Shown here piece by piece: positions 1 to 9,016 of a stretch of 64,000 bases of DNA (position 1 is its first letter; every line of letters starts with the position of its first letter). The stretch comes from Synechococcus sp. MVIR-18-1. Lineage in GTDB: Bacteria; Cyanobacteriota; Cyanobacteriia; PCC-6307; Cyanobiaceae. The position numbers and the translations under genes are program-made. The stretch lies in assembly GCF_014279835.1 (NCBI RefSeq), contig NZ_CP047942.1, forward strand, positions 868,001-932,000. Direction: 5' to 3'. Below the pieces are notes generated by a model. That model was not told where the DNA came from. It worked only from the letters and a program-made list of their open reading frames with translations, and ran no database searches.

Positions 1-702
1 TTGGGGAATGCCGACGCCTAAGACGCCACGGGATGTGCAGGCAGCACCAGGACCAATCCCCACCATCACGCCTGCAGCACCGGCGCGCATCAGTTGTAGG
101 GCAACCTCATAGGTCACGCAGTTGCCGATCACCACGGGCACACCCATCTCGCGGCAAAGCGTTTCCAAATTGAGAGTCTCTTGTCCTTCAGGGCCGATGT
201 GGTTTGTGGAGACCACGGTGGCTTGCACAAAAAACAAATCGGCTCCAGCCTCTGCAATCGCTTTGCCAAAGCGCAATGCTGCGACGGGGGTGCCGCTCAC
301 CGCTGCAATGCCGCCCTGGGATTTGATCGCTTCAATGCGCTTGCGAATCAGGCTTTCTTGAACCGGTTTGCTGTAGATCTCTTGCATCAACGGCACAAAG
401 TCGTCCTTGCCGACGGATGTGATGCGATCTAAAGCCTCGGTGGGGTCCTCGTAGCGGGTCTGAATGCCTTCAAGATTTAAGACGCCAAGCGCTCCGAGCT
501 GGGAGAGCCGCACTGCCATGTCCACGTCCACCACTCCGTCCATCGCACTGGCAATGATCGGGATTTCACGTTCGATTCCCCCGAGGGACCAGCTGGTGTT
601 GGTGACTTCCGGATCAACCGTGCGACCCCCCGGCACCAGGGCGATCTCATCGATGCCATAGGCCCGGCGAACAACTTTGGAGCGTCCGAGCTGAATGTCC
701 AC
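1..702 (-). CDS. IMP dehydrogenase-related protein (GuaB3 type), N-terminal part
   Basis: The gene runs off the left edge, so only the first 234 codons are visible. The reverse strand reads VDIQLGRSKVVRRAYG from a GTG at 702 and continues without a stop. The IMPDH/GMP reductase TIM-barrel signature is seen: ASAMDGVVD near residue 45, GIAAVSG near 130, and the catalytic loop GIGPGAACTSRG near 220 with the active-site Cys. No CBS domains interrupt the barrel in the visible part, which fits the short cyanobacterial/actinobacterial GuaB3 class. Whether it is a true IMP dehydrogenase or a GMP reductase-like enzyme cannot be told from this fragment. The GTG start is chosen because the next upstream codons give no better start. 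Confidence 0.88.
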   Translation of the reverse strand, partial: MDIQLGRSKVVRRAYGIDEIALVPGGRTVDPEVTNTSWSLGGIEREIPIIASAMDGVVDVDMAVRLSQLGALGVLNLEGIQTRYEDPTEALDRITSVGKDDFVPLMQEIYSKPVQESLIRKRIEAIKSQGGIAAVSGTPVAALRFGKAIAEAGADLFFVQATVVSTNHIGPEGQETLNLETLCREMGVPVVIGNCVTYEVALQLMRAGAAGVMVGIGPGAACTSRGVLGVGIPQ

Positions 703-762
703 CGCGAGTCGTATTAAAGATCAGTACAAACTACCAACCGGTCATGCGCTGCGTGGCCGTGA

Positions 763-1446
763 TCAGGGACGAACGGAGCCCCTGAAGGCGGCCCAAATGC
801 CGCCCACGTTTGCGAGCAATGCTTTTCGCTCCTCGCTGCGAATCAGCCTTGTGGTTGAGAACCAGATCACCCAACCAAGGCCTACCAGTTCAAACAATCT
901 TGGAGCGAGAGGGATGCTGCCAATCGCCGCCAGGATTCCGCTGTAAATCCTGATCAGCAGGGTTAAGCCAATCAGGCCCACAAGCAGAAATAGGGGCCGG
1001 CGGGACCGTTGCCAGAGCTCAACGAGGTTGTTGTCATCCCACCACTGACGCACTTTGGAGCTCAGCAGATCCCACTCCCCGCCAGCGCTGGAGGTGTCGT
1101 CGCTGCTGGCTGTGGCTGCCACTTGGATGCGCTCAGCGATCGCTTCCGATGCTGCGGGCGTTGGAGCGGATGCGGTAGCAGGTTCTTGAACAATCTCGGG
1201 TTTCTGAGCGATCACAGGATCTGGAGTGATCGGGGCCGTAGGACTGACGGGTTCTGGTGGCTGGGTCTCGGCTTGAACTGCTGACGGCTCTGCCGCAGCG
1301 GGATCGGCTGCTGATGACTCTTCGACAGAAGGTTCTGGTGCTGCAGGCTCTGAGGCTGGCGAACCTGATGCGATCGGATCGGTGCTGTTGATCTCCATCG
1401 AGGGGCTGGAGTCAGAGGGCGACGGATTGATCGGATCGGTTTCCAT
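763..1446 (-). CDS. CAAD domain membrane protein
   Basis: The protein is 227 residues from an ATG at 1446. The first 110 residues are a disordered Pro/Glu/Ala/Ser-rich tail. The last ~90 residues (WDLLSSKVRQWWDDNN onward) contain two hydrophobic helices separated by a short loop, the layout of the CAAD (cyanobacterial aminoacyl-tRNA synthetase appended domain)/CURT1-like family, which anchors proteins in thylakoid membranes. An open frame continues to 1653 but would overlap the start of gyrA, so the internal ATG (METDPINPS) is preferred. It is divergent from gyrA, with a 130-bp shared promoter region. Role as a free-standing membrane-shaping or anchoring protein is inferred from the family. 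Confidence 0.8.
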   Translation of the reverse strand: METDPINPSPSDSSPSMEINSTDPIASGSPASEPAAPEPSVEESSAADPAAAEPSAVQAETQPPEPVSPTAPITPDPVIAQKPEIVQEPATASAPTPAASEAIAERIQVAATASSDDTSSAGGEWDLLSSKVRQWWDDNNLVELWQRSRRPLFLLVGLIGLTLLIRIYSGILAAIGSIPLAPRLFELVGLGWVIWFSTTRLIRSEERKALLANVGGIWAAFRGSVRP

Positions 1447-1576
1447 GGCCTTGGTAGCACTGCGCGGATGCGCAACTTTAAGGGCGTTTTCTCGTGCCGT
1501 TTTGAAGACGCAGCAAACCCTGACGTAGTCGAGCGTCCTTCTCGCGATAAGATGGGAAAAGGCATTTAGGTCTTGT

Positions 1577-4198
1577 ATGGCGGATCCAGTGGGACCCGGC
1601 AGCGGCGGTCCCGGCGAATCCGACGAACGGATCATCCAGACAGATTTGCGCAAGGAAATGTCGCGCTCCTATCTGGAGTACGCGATGAGCGTGATCGTTG
1701 GGCGTGCGCTGCCCGACGCTCGAGATGGGCTTAAGCCCGTGCACCGGCGAATTTTGTACGCCATGTACGAGCTCGGGCTCACCAGTGATCGGCCCTACCG
1801 GAAGTGCGCCCGTGTGGTGGGCGAGGTGCTTGGTAAGTACCACCCGCATGGTGATACGGCGGTCTACGACGCCCTGGTGCGCATGGCCCAGGACTTTTCG
1901 ATGTCCATGCCGCTGATTGATGGGCATGGCAACTTCGGATCGGTCGACAACGACCCACCGGCCGCCATGCGTTACACCGAATCGCGGTTGCAGGCGCTCA
2001 CCACCGACAGCCTCCTTGAAGATATCGAGGCTGAAACGGTTGATTTCGCCGACAACTTCGATGGTTCGCAGCAAGAACCCACCGTTCTGCCATCACGGAT
2101 CCCCCAGCTGCTCCTGAATGGATCAGCGGGAATTGCGGTGGGCATGGCCACCAATATTCCTCCGCACAACCTCGGAGAACTGATCACTGGTCTGCTGGCC
2201 TTAATCAGCAACCCGGAGATCACAGATCAGGAGCTGATGACCCTGATCCCAGGCCCTGACTTCCCCACCGGCGGTCAAATCCTGGGTCGCAGCGGCATTC
2301 GTGAGACCTATCTCACCGGCCGCGGCTCGGTGACGATGCGAGGGGTTGCGGGGATCGAAACGATCGAGGCGACCGGTCGCCCGGATCGTGATGCGGTGAT
2401 CATCACGGCCCTGCCTTACCAAACCAATAAGGCGGCGATGATTGAACGCATCGCCGAGATGGTGAACGACAAGAAGCTGGAAGGGATTTCCGATATTCGC
2501 GATGAAAGCGATCGCGATGGGATGCGCGTGGTGGTGGAACTGCGCCGCGACGCCTACCCGCAGGTGGTGCTCAACAACCTCTACAAGCTCACCCCGCTCC
2601 AGAGCAATTTCAGCGCCCACATGCTGGCGTTGGTGAACAGCGAGCCGATCCTGCTCACCTTGCGCAAGATGCTCGAGGTGTTCCTCGAGTTCAGAGTTGA
2701 GACGATTGAACGCCGCACGCGCTATCTGCTGCGCAAGGCGGAAGAGCGCGATCACATTCTCCTGGGCTTGTTGCTGGCCCTGGACCAACTTGATCCGATC
2801 ATTGCCCTGATTCGTGCGGCACCCGATGCCGCAACAGCGCGCACGCAGTTGCAGGAGCGCCATGGTTTGTCTGCTGTGCAAGCAGACGCCATCTTGCAGA
2901 TGCAGCTCAGGCGTCTTACGGCGTTGGAAGCGGACAAGATCCGCTTGGAGCACGAGGATCTTGTCACGAAGATCGCCGACTACAAGGACATCCTTGGCCG
3001 TAGGGAGCGGGTGTTCGGGATCATCGAAGACGAGCTGGGGCAGCTGCGCGATCGCCATGCCGTTCCTCGCCGCACTGAGATTCTGGATCTTGCCGGTGGT
3101 CTGGAAGACATCGATCTGATCGCCAATGAGCGCTCCGTGGTGTTGCTCACCGAAACGGGGTATCTCAAGCGGATGCCGGTGAGTGAATTTGAAGCCACCA
3201 GCCGCGGCACGCGCGGCAAAGCCGGTACGCGCAGCCAAGGGGAAGAGGCGGTCAAACTCTTTATTGGCTGCAACGACCACGACACCTTGTTGCTGTTTAG
3301 CGATCGCGGCGTGTCGTATGCCGTGCCTGCCTACCGGGTGCCTCAGTGCAGCCGTACTGCGAAGGGCACACCGATCGTGCAGCTGCTGCCCATCCCTCGG
3401 GAAGAGGCGATTACGTCGTTGCTGGCGGTGTCCGAATTCAACGATGACACCGACTTGTTGATGCTCACCACGGGCGGATACATCAAACGCACCAGGCTTT
3501 CGGCCTTTAGCAACATCCGCTCCAACGGTTTGATTGCCATCGGCCTGGAAGAGGGTGATGCGCTCACTTGGGTGCGGCTTGCTGTGCCTGGAGACAGCGT
3601 GCTGATTGGGTCTCGAGCAGGAATGACGATTCACTTCCGGCTCAATGACAACGAGCTGCGCCCATTGGGGCGTACGGCTCGTGGCGTGCGCTCGATGAAT
3701 CTGCGCGCTGGCGACAGCTTGGTGAGCATGGACGTGTTGCCGGTGGAGTTGGCGGATCAAATCGCTGCCAGTAGCGATGAGGGCGATGAAGGCAGTGATG
3801 AGGGCGACACTGCTGCGGTGGCGGAAGGCCCTTGGGTGCTGGTGGCCTCGGCCTCTGGCCTTGGCAAACGGGTGCCGGTTACGCAGTTCCGTTTGCAAAA
3901 GCGGGCTGGCATGGGCCTGCGGGCGATGAAGTTCCGCACCGATGCCGATGAACTTGTGGGCTTGCGGGTGCTGGGTGCGGGTGAGGAGCTGCTGCTGGTG
4001 AGCGAAAAAGGTGTGATTGTGCGCACCAGTGCTGATGCAATCCCGCAGCAATCCCGCGCAGCCACAGGTGTGCGCTTGCAGCGGCTCGATAAGGGAGATC
4101 GTTTGGCCGATGTGGTGTTGGTTCCACCTGAAGCCGAAACGGACGACGACAACGAAGCCAGTGCAGAGGAGTCGTCTGAACCATCAGCTGAGGGCTGA
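1577..4198 (+). CDS. gyrA: DNA gyrase subunit A
   Basis: GyrA breaks and rejoins DNA in the A2B2 gyrase that supercoils the chromosome. The 873-residue protein has the N-terminal winged-helix/breakage domain with [17 protein letters not shown] (42-58), the quinolone-pocket segment [11 protein letters not shown] (Thr94 at the position of E. coli Ser83), and catalytic Tyr133 in RYTESRL. The C-terminal six-bladed beta-pinwheel repeats follow from about residue 520. The GyrA box is degenerate: SRGTRGK near residue 545 instead of QRRGGKG. An acidic insert rich in Asp/Glu/Gly lies near 735-750, and the tail is acidic. crtL follows after two bases, so the two are probably co-transcribed. Confidence 0.97.
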   Translation: MADPVGPGSGGPGESDERIIQTDLRKEMSRSYLEYAMSVIVGRALPDARDGLKPVHRRILYAMYELGLTSDRPYRKCARVVGEVLGKYHPHGDTAVYDALVRMAQDFSMSMPLIDGHGNFGSVDNDPPAAMRYTESRLQALTTDSLLEDIEAETVDFADNFDGSQQEPTVLPSRIPQLLLNGSAGIAVGMATNIPPHNLGELITGLLALISNPEITDQELMTLIPGPDFPTGGQILGRSGIRETYLTGRGSVTMRGVAGIETIEATGRPDRDAVIITALPYQTNKAAMIERIAEMVNDKKLEGISDIRDESDRDGMRVVVELRRDAYPQVVLNNLYKLTPLQSNFSAHMLALVNSEPILLTLRKMLEVFLEFRVETIERRTRYLLRKAEERDHILLGLLLALDQLDPIIALIRAAPDAATARTQLQERHGLSAVQADAILQMQLRRLTALEADKIRLEHEDLVTKIADYKDILGRRERVFGIIEDELGQLRDRHAVPRRTEILDLAGGLEDIDLIANERSVVLLTETGYLKRMPVSEFEATSRGTRGKAGTRSQGEEAVKLFIGCNDHDTLLLFSDRGVSYAVPAYRVPQCSRTAKGTPIVQLLPIPREEAITSLLAVSEFNDDTDLLMLTTGGYIKRTRLSAFSNIRSNGLIAIGLEEGDALTWVRLAVPGDSVLIGSRAGMTIHFRLNDNELRPLGRTARGVRSMNLRAGDSLVSMDVLPVELADQIAASSDEGDEGSDEGDTAAVAEGPWVLVASASGLGKRVPVTQFRLQKRAGMGLRAMKFRTDADELVGLRVLGAGEELLLVSEKGVIVRTSADAIPQQSRAATGVRLQRLDKGDRLADVVLVPPEAETDDDNEASAEESSEPSAEG

Positions 4199-4200
4199 CC

Positions 4201-5439
4201 TTGGCTGATGGCGCCGATGTGCTGGTGATCGGGGGCGGTCCGGCCGCCCTTTGCATCGCTTCTGAATTGCATCAGCGCGGAGTGTTGGTGGAGGGCATTG
4301 CACCGAATCCGGTGGATGCCCCTTGGCCGAACACCTACGGGATTTGGGCGAAGGAACTTGAGCTCTTAGGCCTGGAGGATTTGCTCGAACACCGCTGGAG
4401 CAACACGGTGAGTTTTTATGGCGCGGGTGGCTCTGATGCAGACGATCAAGCCACGCCGCACGGGCTGGATTACGGGCTGTTTGATCGCCACAAGCTTCAG
4501 CAGTACTGGTTGGGCCATGGTGAGGGAATCACCTGGCATCAAGACAGCGTCGATCGCATCGAGCTGAAGGCTGATCGCACCAGAGTGGATTGCGCCTCGG
4601 GGAAGCGGCGCCTGGCCCGGGTGGTGATTGACGCTTCAGGTCACCGATCGCCGCACATCCGCCGGCCGGACCAAGGGCCTGTCGCTGGGCAAGCGGCCTA
4701 TGGCGTGGTGGGTCGCTTTCAAAAAGCTCCAGTGGAGCCAGGCCAATTCGTGCTGATGGATTTTCGCTGCGATCACCTCAGCTCTGAGCAACGCCAGCAA
4801 CCTCCTACTTTTCTGTATGCGATGGATTTTGGTGATGGGGTGTATTTCGTGGAGGAAACATCGCTAGCTCTCGCACCGGCTTTTCCTGAAGCTGAATTGA
4901 AACAACGCCTAGAGCAACGCCTGGCCAAGGCGGGAAATGCGATCACCGAAGTGATTGATGAGGAGCATTGTTTGTTTCCGATGAATTTGCCGCTACCTGA
5001 TTTCAACCAGCCGCTGCTCGCCTTTGGCGGTGCGGCGAGCATGGTGCATCCAGCTTCTGGCTACATGGTGGGAGCGTTATTAAGACGCGGGCCTGGATTG
5101 GCGGACGCCTTGGCCGCGGCTTTAAAAGAGCAACCAGCGATGGGATCTGCAGCTCTGGCGCGCGTGGGCTGGCAAGCTCTGTGGCCGATGGAGTTGGTGT
5201 TGCGCCACCGCCTGTTTCAGTTTGGTTTAGGCCGTTTGATGGGCTTCGATGAACGGCTATTGCGCCGCCACTTCACGAGCTTTTTTCAGCTATCGCAAGC
5301 GGATTGGAGTGGCTTCCTCACCAACACCTTGCCGTTGCCGCAACTGATGGGCGTGATGCTGCGTCTGTTTGCGATCTCACCTTGGGATGTGAGGCGCGGG
5401 TTGGTGCTGGGGGCACAAAAATTTTCAAGCGATTTATGA
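4201..5439 (+). CDS. crtL: Lycopene cyclase, CrtL type
   Basis: This FAD-dependent enzyme cyclises the ends of lycopene to give beta (or epsilon) rings in carotenoid synthesis at the membrane. The 412-residue protein starts with a Rossmann FAD motif, VLVIGGGPAALCIASEL (8-24), followed by the plant/cyanobacterial lycopene cyclase signature PWPNTYGIWAKELE (about 43-56). FLYAMDFGDGVYFVEETSLA (about 201-220) matches the conserved FLYAMP/EETSL block, and GGAASMVHPASGY (about 277-289) the second conserved region. The only fitting start is TTG at 4201, two bases after the gyrA stop, suggesting translational coupling. Beta versus epsilon specificity cannot be read from the sequence. Confidence 0.92.
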   Translation: MADGADVLVIGGGPAALCIASELHQRGVLVEGIAPNPVDAPWPNTYGIWAKELELLGLEDLLEHRWSNTVSFYGAGGSDADDQATPHGLDYGLFDRHKLQQYWLGHGEGITWHQDSVDRIELKADRTRVDCASGKRRLARVVIDASGHRSPHIRRPDQGPVAGQAAYGVVGRFQKAPVEPGQFVLMDFRCDHLSSEQRQQPPTFLYAMDFGDGVYFVEETSLALAPAFPEAELKQRLEQRLAKAGNAITEVIDEEHCLFPMNLPLPDFNQPLLAFGGAASMVHPASGYMVGALLRRGPGLADALAAALKEQPAMGSAALARVGWQALWPMELVLRHRLFQFGLGRLMGFDERLLRRHFTSFFQLSQADWSGFLTNTLPLPQLMGVMLRLFAISPWDVRRGLVLGAQKFSSDL

Positions 5440-5607
5440 CTCCGGCTTAACGCATGATGTTTTGTGTTAAGTAAATATTAAATTAATAGCTGCAACCACT
5501 TCTTTGTTCGCTTTGGTTCGAAAAGTGCAGATATTTCGTGATCAGACGAGAATGCGCGTTGCCAAGTTCCAGAAAGCAGCCCAAAGTTGAAAAAATTCAT
5601 TTATTAA

Positions 5608-8600
5608 ATGAAACTTCGACATTTCACTGTCACAGCTTTTGGTGCTGTAGTTGCATGTTCTTTTTTGCCCAAAGCAATGGCAAGTGATTACAATCTTGTA
5701 AAAGGTAGCGACGGTAAAGTTTATTGTATTGGTACAACTACTGGGACATATTATTTTGCTGGAGAAAATGTTAAAGGGTTTGGGATTAATGGTAACACTG
5801 ATAGGGCTGAGTATTCGTCCACCGTTCCTGTCAACCCAGAAAATGGTAATAACGGGAAAGTAGATAAGGGACTTGAAACGAATAGAAATCACTGGTCTAA
5901 CGAAGGGCAGTCTGTTTGGGGATTTGATTACTATACTAATGGGAGCAGTAATAAGGTTGCTAAAAGTATCTCCCAAGTTATTAGTCTTCAATTCCCAACG
6001 GGAATTGGGAGTGCAAATAGGCTAAGGGGATTTGAAGGAGGGACACATCAGCCGAATGTGCTAGATAAAGAAGTTCGAGCTTATACGGTTGAAAATGTCG
6101 CTTATTCGGTATCTCTTAATTTGTGCGAATACGAATATAGTGATGACATTCCTCCTGTAAATCTGGAAAAAACTTGGTATACTTCTAAGGAGTTGCTGAC
6201 CGGTCAGGTTCGTCCTGTTTTTGAGGGCGGTACGCTTCTGTTTGACAAAAATGCGCTTTACTCAGATGATAACTTTGTTGTTAATAATGTTATTGGTAAT
6301 GCAATTCACAATAACGATTTAAATATTGAGTTGAGAGGTGTTCTGTCTGGTCAGGGAGGACTAAGCTTTTTAGGAAATGGCACGACGACTTTGTCTGGCG
6401 CCAATTCCTACATTGGAGATACTAATATTTTATCTGGCATATTTAAAGTAACAGGCTCTCTCAGCGATGTAACCGCAGTTTCTGTGAGTCAAGGCGCTGT
6501 ATATAAAGTTGCAAGTACAGATACTGTTGGCTCTATTGAAGGTGCTGGCGACATACAAGTGTTTCCTGGTAAAGTGTTAACGACTGGTGGCAATAATCGA
6601 AATACTACATTCTCTGGTTATCTCCGTGGTGATGGAGGCCTTTCAAAGATCGGAAGCGGTGTATTAACTATCTCGGGCTCGAAAAATGACTATCTGGGAA
6701 GCACGACTATTAGCGGAGGAACCTTAAGGCTAGGTAATCCAAAAGGTATTCCTCAGGCTTCTGCGACAGTAGTAAATTACGGTGGAACACTTGACTTAAA
6801 TAATCAATCTCCAGTAATTGATTCTCTTGCGCTGAATGGAGGTAATGGTAGCGGAACATTGGATGATATCTTGAAGAATACTGCCAAGATTCAGGGCGGA
6901 AATTTACCAGGAACAATTACCTCAAATGGTGGTATGTTGATCGGTATTACGGGTACTAACGCAATATTAAATGCCACGAGCGGCAGAACTTTTCTGCGTG
7001 ATGGTGTGAATTTAGGAACAGGTTCTTTGACGGGTGGTCAGCTGTGGGCTGCTGATGATGATACGGCTGCATTCACGAATTTTACGTTGAATACAGTTGC
7101 TGTGGTTCCTAATGAGCCTGGCAAAGGGGCTGGGCTTGGAACTAATAATCCAGGATTGGTTGTTGGTTTTGGTGAGAAAGATTCGTATTCAATGCGCATT
7201 GGTGTAGACGCGCAGGGTAATGATAATGGCGGTCGTTTTACTTATACTGGTGGTAATGTTTATCTCTTTAACCCTGTTACCGACGCTGATCGTAATTCTG
7301 ATCGATCTCAGTATGAAGGAACGTGGAATGTACTTGATTTCACAGAGGGTGATTTAACGGCTGCAGAGTATTCGACAATGTTTAGTAACACCTATCTATT
7401 GCTTGTCGCCCCAGATGGAAGTGATTACGACTATTTGAAGTTTAATGCTGCTGGAGTTCCTGTTGATCCAAAGGGAGCGACGCGTGAGGTTGAGTTGGTC
7501 AAGGGATCATTGAAGGTAAATGTTGGTGGCGTTAATCCTAATGCTCGAATTTCTAATTTTTGCGGCAGCGCCCAGGGCGGCCTGTCACAAGACATGTTCA
7601 ATCAATTCCCGCTTATGTCTACAGAAGATTTTTCTGAGGGTGCACGGCGTGGATTCTGCCCGCGCAATATTGATGCTGCGGGCCAAGCGATGGCTAATTA
7701 CAATAATTTGCTTGCCGATACGATTTTTGAGCGCACACCAATGCGCCGGTTTACGGAAGTGGAGGTTGCCGCGGTTGAACCTGTCACCGAGCTTGAGGTG
7801 GAACCAGTGGTTGAGCCTGCAGTTGAACCGGTGCGCGGCTTGTGGAGCAAGAGCGGTGAGCTGAATGATGCAGCAGCTGGTGAGTATTTAGAGCAAAAGG
7901 TTGATCCTCAGCCGCTGGTGATTGCAGATGCGCAAATCGCTGCTGATCATCAAGAGCAGCACGTGATTGAGGTGAACGGCAGAACCTACGCCGAGGATGA
8001 TTCTTTAACGGCTGAGTATGCAGATGTTGAGGGAGTGCGTGGTTGGTTCCGCGGCTTTGGTGGTTCCTCTGGTGATTACAACGGAGAGACGGGAACGGTT
8101 TATAACCCTTACGGCATCTCCGGTGGCGGCGGAGTGGTTGGAGCGGATGTCTCGCTGAGTGAGTCGTTCCAGTTGGGCGCTTATGCCAACTATGGCGACA
8201 TCAGCCTGTGGCAGACCAACAGCGGCGACACCTTTGGTGGCGGCGGCTGGAATGCCGATGGTTGGGGCGGCGGCATCACGGCTGATTACTGGACCAACAA
8301 TTTCTATGTGCAGGGATTGCTCGGAGCAACAGGATTCAGCGGCGAGCAGCGGCGGACGATTAATGAGTACGGGGCCATGTACACAGCAGGAACAGCCAAG
8401 GGCGAAAAGTCCTCTAGTTCGATGGTGGGAGCGCTGAGGATTGGCGCACCATTCCAGAGTGGTAGCACCTATTTCGAGCCGCAGTTCACAGCGACCTGGT
8501 CAGGCAATAACGAGAACAGGTTTAGTGAATCGGCCGATGATGATCGTTTGGGCCTGACCTATAAGGGCCGCAACACGAATTATTTGCAAACGGCACTAGG

Positions 8601-8916
8601 CATGAAGTTTGCCTGGCCGATGAAGACAGGAGATACGGGGCTATTGACCCCCAGCGTGAAGCTGGCCTGGCTTGGGGATTGGAATATGGGAAATGAAGAC
8701 CAAACGATTGGCTTTGGTTTCAGCGATAAGACCTATTCAGTGGGATCCAATCAAGAGAATCAAAACGGCGGATTGATTGAAGCGGGTCTTGATTACAGCG
8801 TGGCCAAGATTGAATCCACCACGGTGAAGGCTTACTTGCGTGGTGGGGCGGAAGTATGGGGAGGCAATAGGGGAACGAACTGGCGCGCGAGCGGTGGGAT
8901 GACCTTCCAGTTCTGA
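5608..8916 (+). CDS. Autotransporter (type Va) surface protein
   Basis: The 1102-residue protein has a signal peptide (about 1-25, cleavage likely after AMA). A long passenger rich in Gly/Asn/Ser/Thr follows. It contains PATR-type autotransporter beta-strand repeats around residues 250-420 (LSGQGGLSFLGNGTTTLSG, GDGGLSKIGSGVLTISG). A Glu/Pro/Val linker (EVEPVVEPAVEPV) lies near 730, and a C-terminal beta-barrel from about 810 starts GWFRGFGG and ends in aromatic QF, as outer-membrane barrels do. The passenger would be exposed on the cell surface; its ligand is unknown. The passenger half is clearly AT-richer and uses different codons from the barrel half, suggesting that the passenger was swapped in. 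No clear ribosome-binding site precedes the ATG. Confidence 0.88.
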   Translation: MKLRHFTVTAFGAVVACSFLPKAMASDYNLVKGSDGKVYCIGTTTGTYYFAGENVKGFGINGNTDRAEYSSTVPVNPENGNNGKVDKGLETNRNHWSNEGQSVWGFDYYTNGSSNKVAKSISQVISLQFPTGIGSANRLRGFEGGTHQPNVLDKEVRAYTVENVAYSVSLNLCEYEYSDDIPPVNLEKTWYTSKELLTGQVRPVFEGGTLLFDKNALYSDDNFVVNNVIGNAIHNNDLNIELRGVLSGQGGLSFLGNGTTTLSGANSYIGDTNILSGIFKVTGSLSDVTAVSVSQGAVYKVASTDTVGSIEGAGDIQVFPGKVLTTGGNNRNTTFSGYLRGDGGLSKIGSGVLTISGSKNDYLGSTTISGGTLRLGNPKGIPQASATVVNYGGTLDLNNQSPVIDSLALNGGNGSGTLDDILKNTAKIQGGNLPGTITSNGGMLIGITGTNAILNATSGRTFLRDGVNLGTGSLTGGQLWAADDDTAAFTNFTLNTVAVVPNEPGKGAGLGTNNPGLVVGFGEKDSYSMRIGVDAQGNDNGGRFTYTGGNVYLFNPVTDADRNSDRSQYEGTWNVLDFTEGDLTAAEYSTMFSNTYLLLVAPDGSDYDYLKFNAAGVPVDPKGATREVELVKGSLKVNVGGVNPNARISNFCGSAQGGLSQDMFNQFPLMSTEDFSEGARRGFCPRNIDAAGQAMANYNNLLADTIFERTPMRRFTEVEVAAVEPVTELEVEPVVEPAVEPVRGLWSKSGELNDAAAGEYLEQKVDPQPLVIADAQIAADHQEQHVIEVNGRTYAEDDSLTAEYADVEGVRGWFRGFGGSSGDYNGETGTVYNPYGISGGGGVVGADVSLSESFQLGAYANYGDISLWQTNSGDTFGGGGWNADGWGGGITADYWTNNFYVQGLLGATGFSGEQRRTINEYGAMYTAGTAKGEKSSSSMVGALRIGAPFQSGSTYFEPQFTATWSGNNENRFSESADDDRLGLTYKGRNTNYLQTALGMKFAWPMKTGDTGLLTPSVKLAWLGDWNMGNEDQTIGFGFSDKTYSVGSNQENQNGGLIEAGLDYSVAKIESTTVKAYLRGGAEVWGGNRGTNWRASGGMTFQF

Positions 8917-8978
8917 TTGGGCTAAGTCTGATTGAACCAGCTCTGATTTGCTCTTGTCCTGCAGAGAGAGGATTGTTG

Positions 8979-9007
8979 AACAAAGCCTCCCTTCGGGGAG
9001 GTTTTGT
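8979..9007. terminator. Bidirectional Rho-independent terminator
   Basis: The stem AACAAAGCCTCCC / GGGAGGTTTTGTT with a TTCG loop has one mismatch and A-rich and T-rich flanks, so it can stop transcription from both the autotransporter gene (plus) and the convergent GH57 gene (minus). Confidence 0.85.
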
Positions 9008-9016
9008 TATTGAGTT

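Noticed and set aside
1447-1653. N-terminal extension of the CAAD protein
   Set aside because: It would overlap gyrA and reads as non-coding; the internal ATG at 1446 fits better.
2201-4051. Long minus-strand open frame opposite gyrA
   Set aside because: It is a codon-bias shadow of gyrA, rich in His/Gln/Arg and without domain signal.
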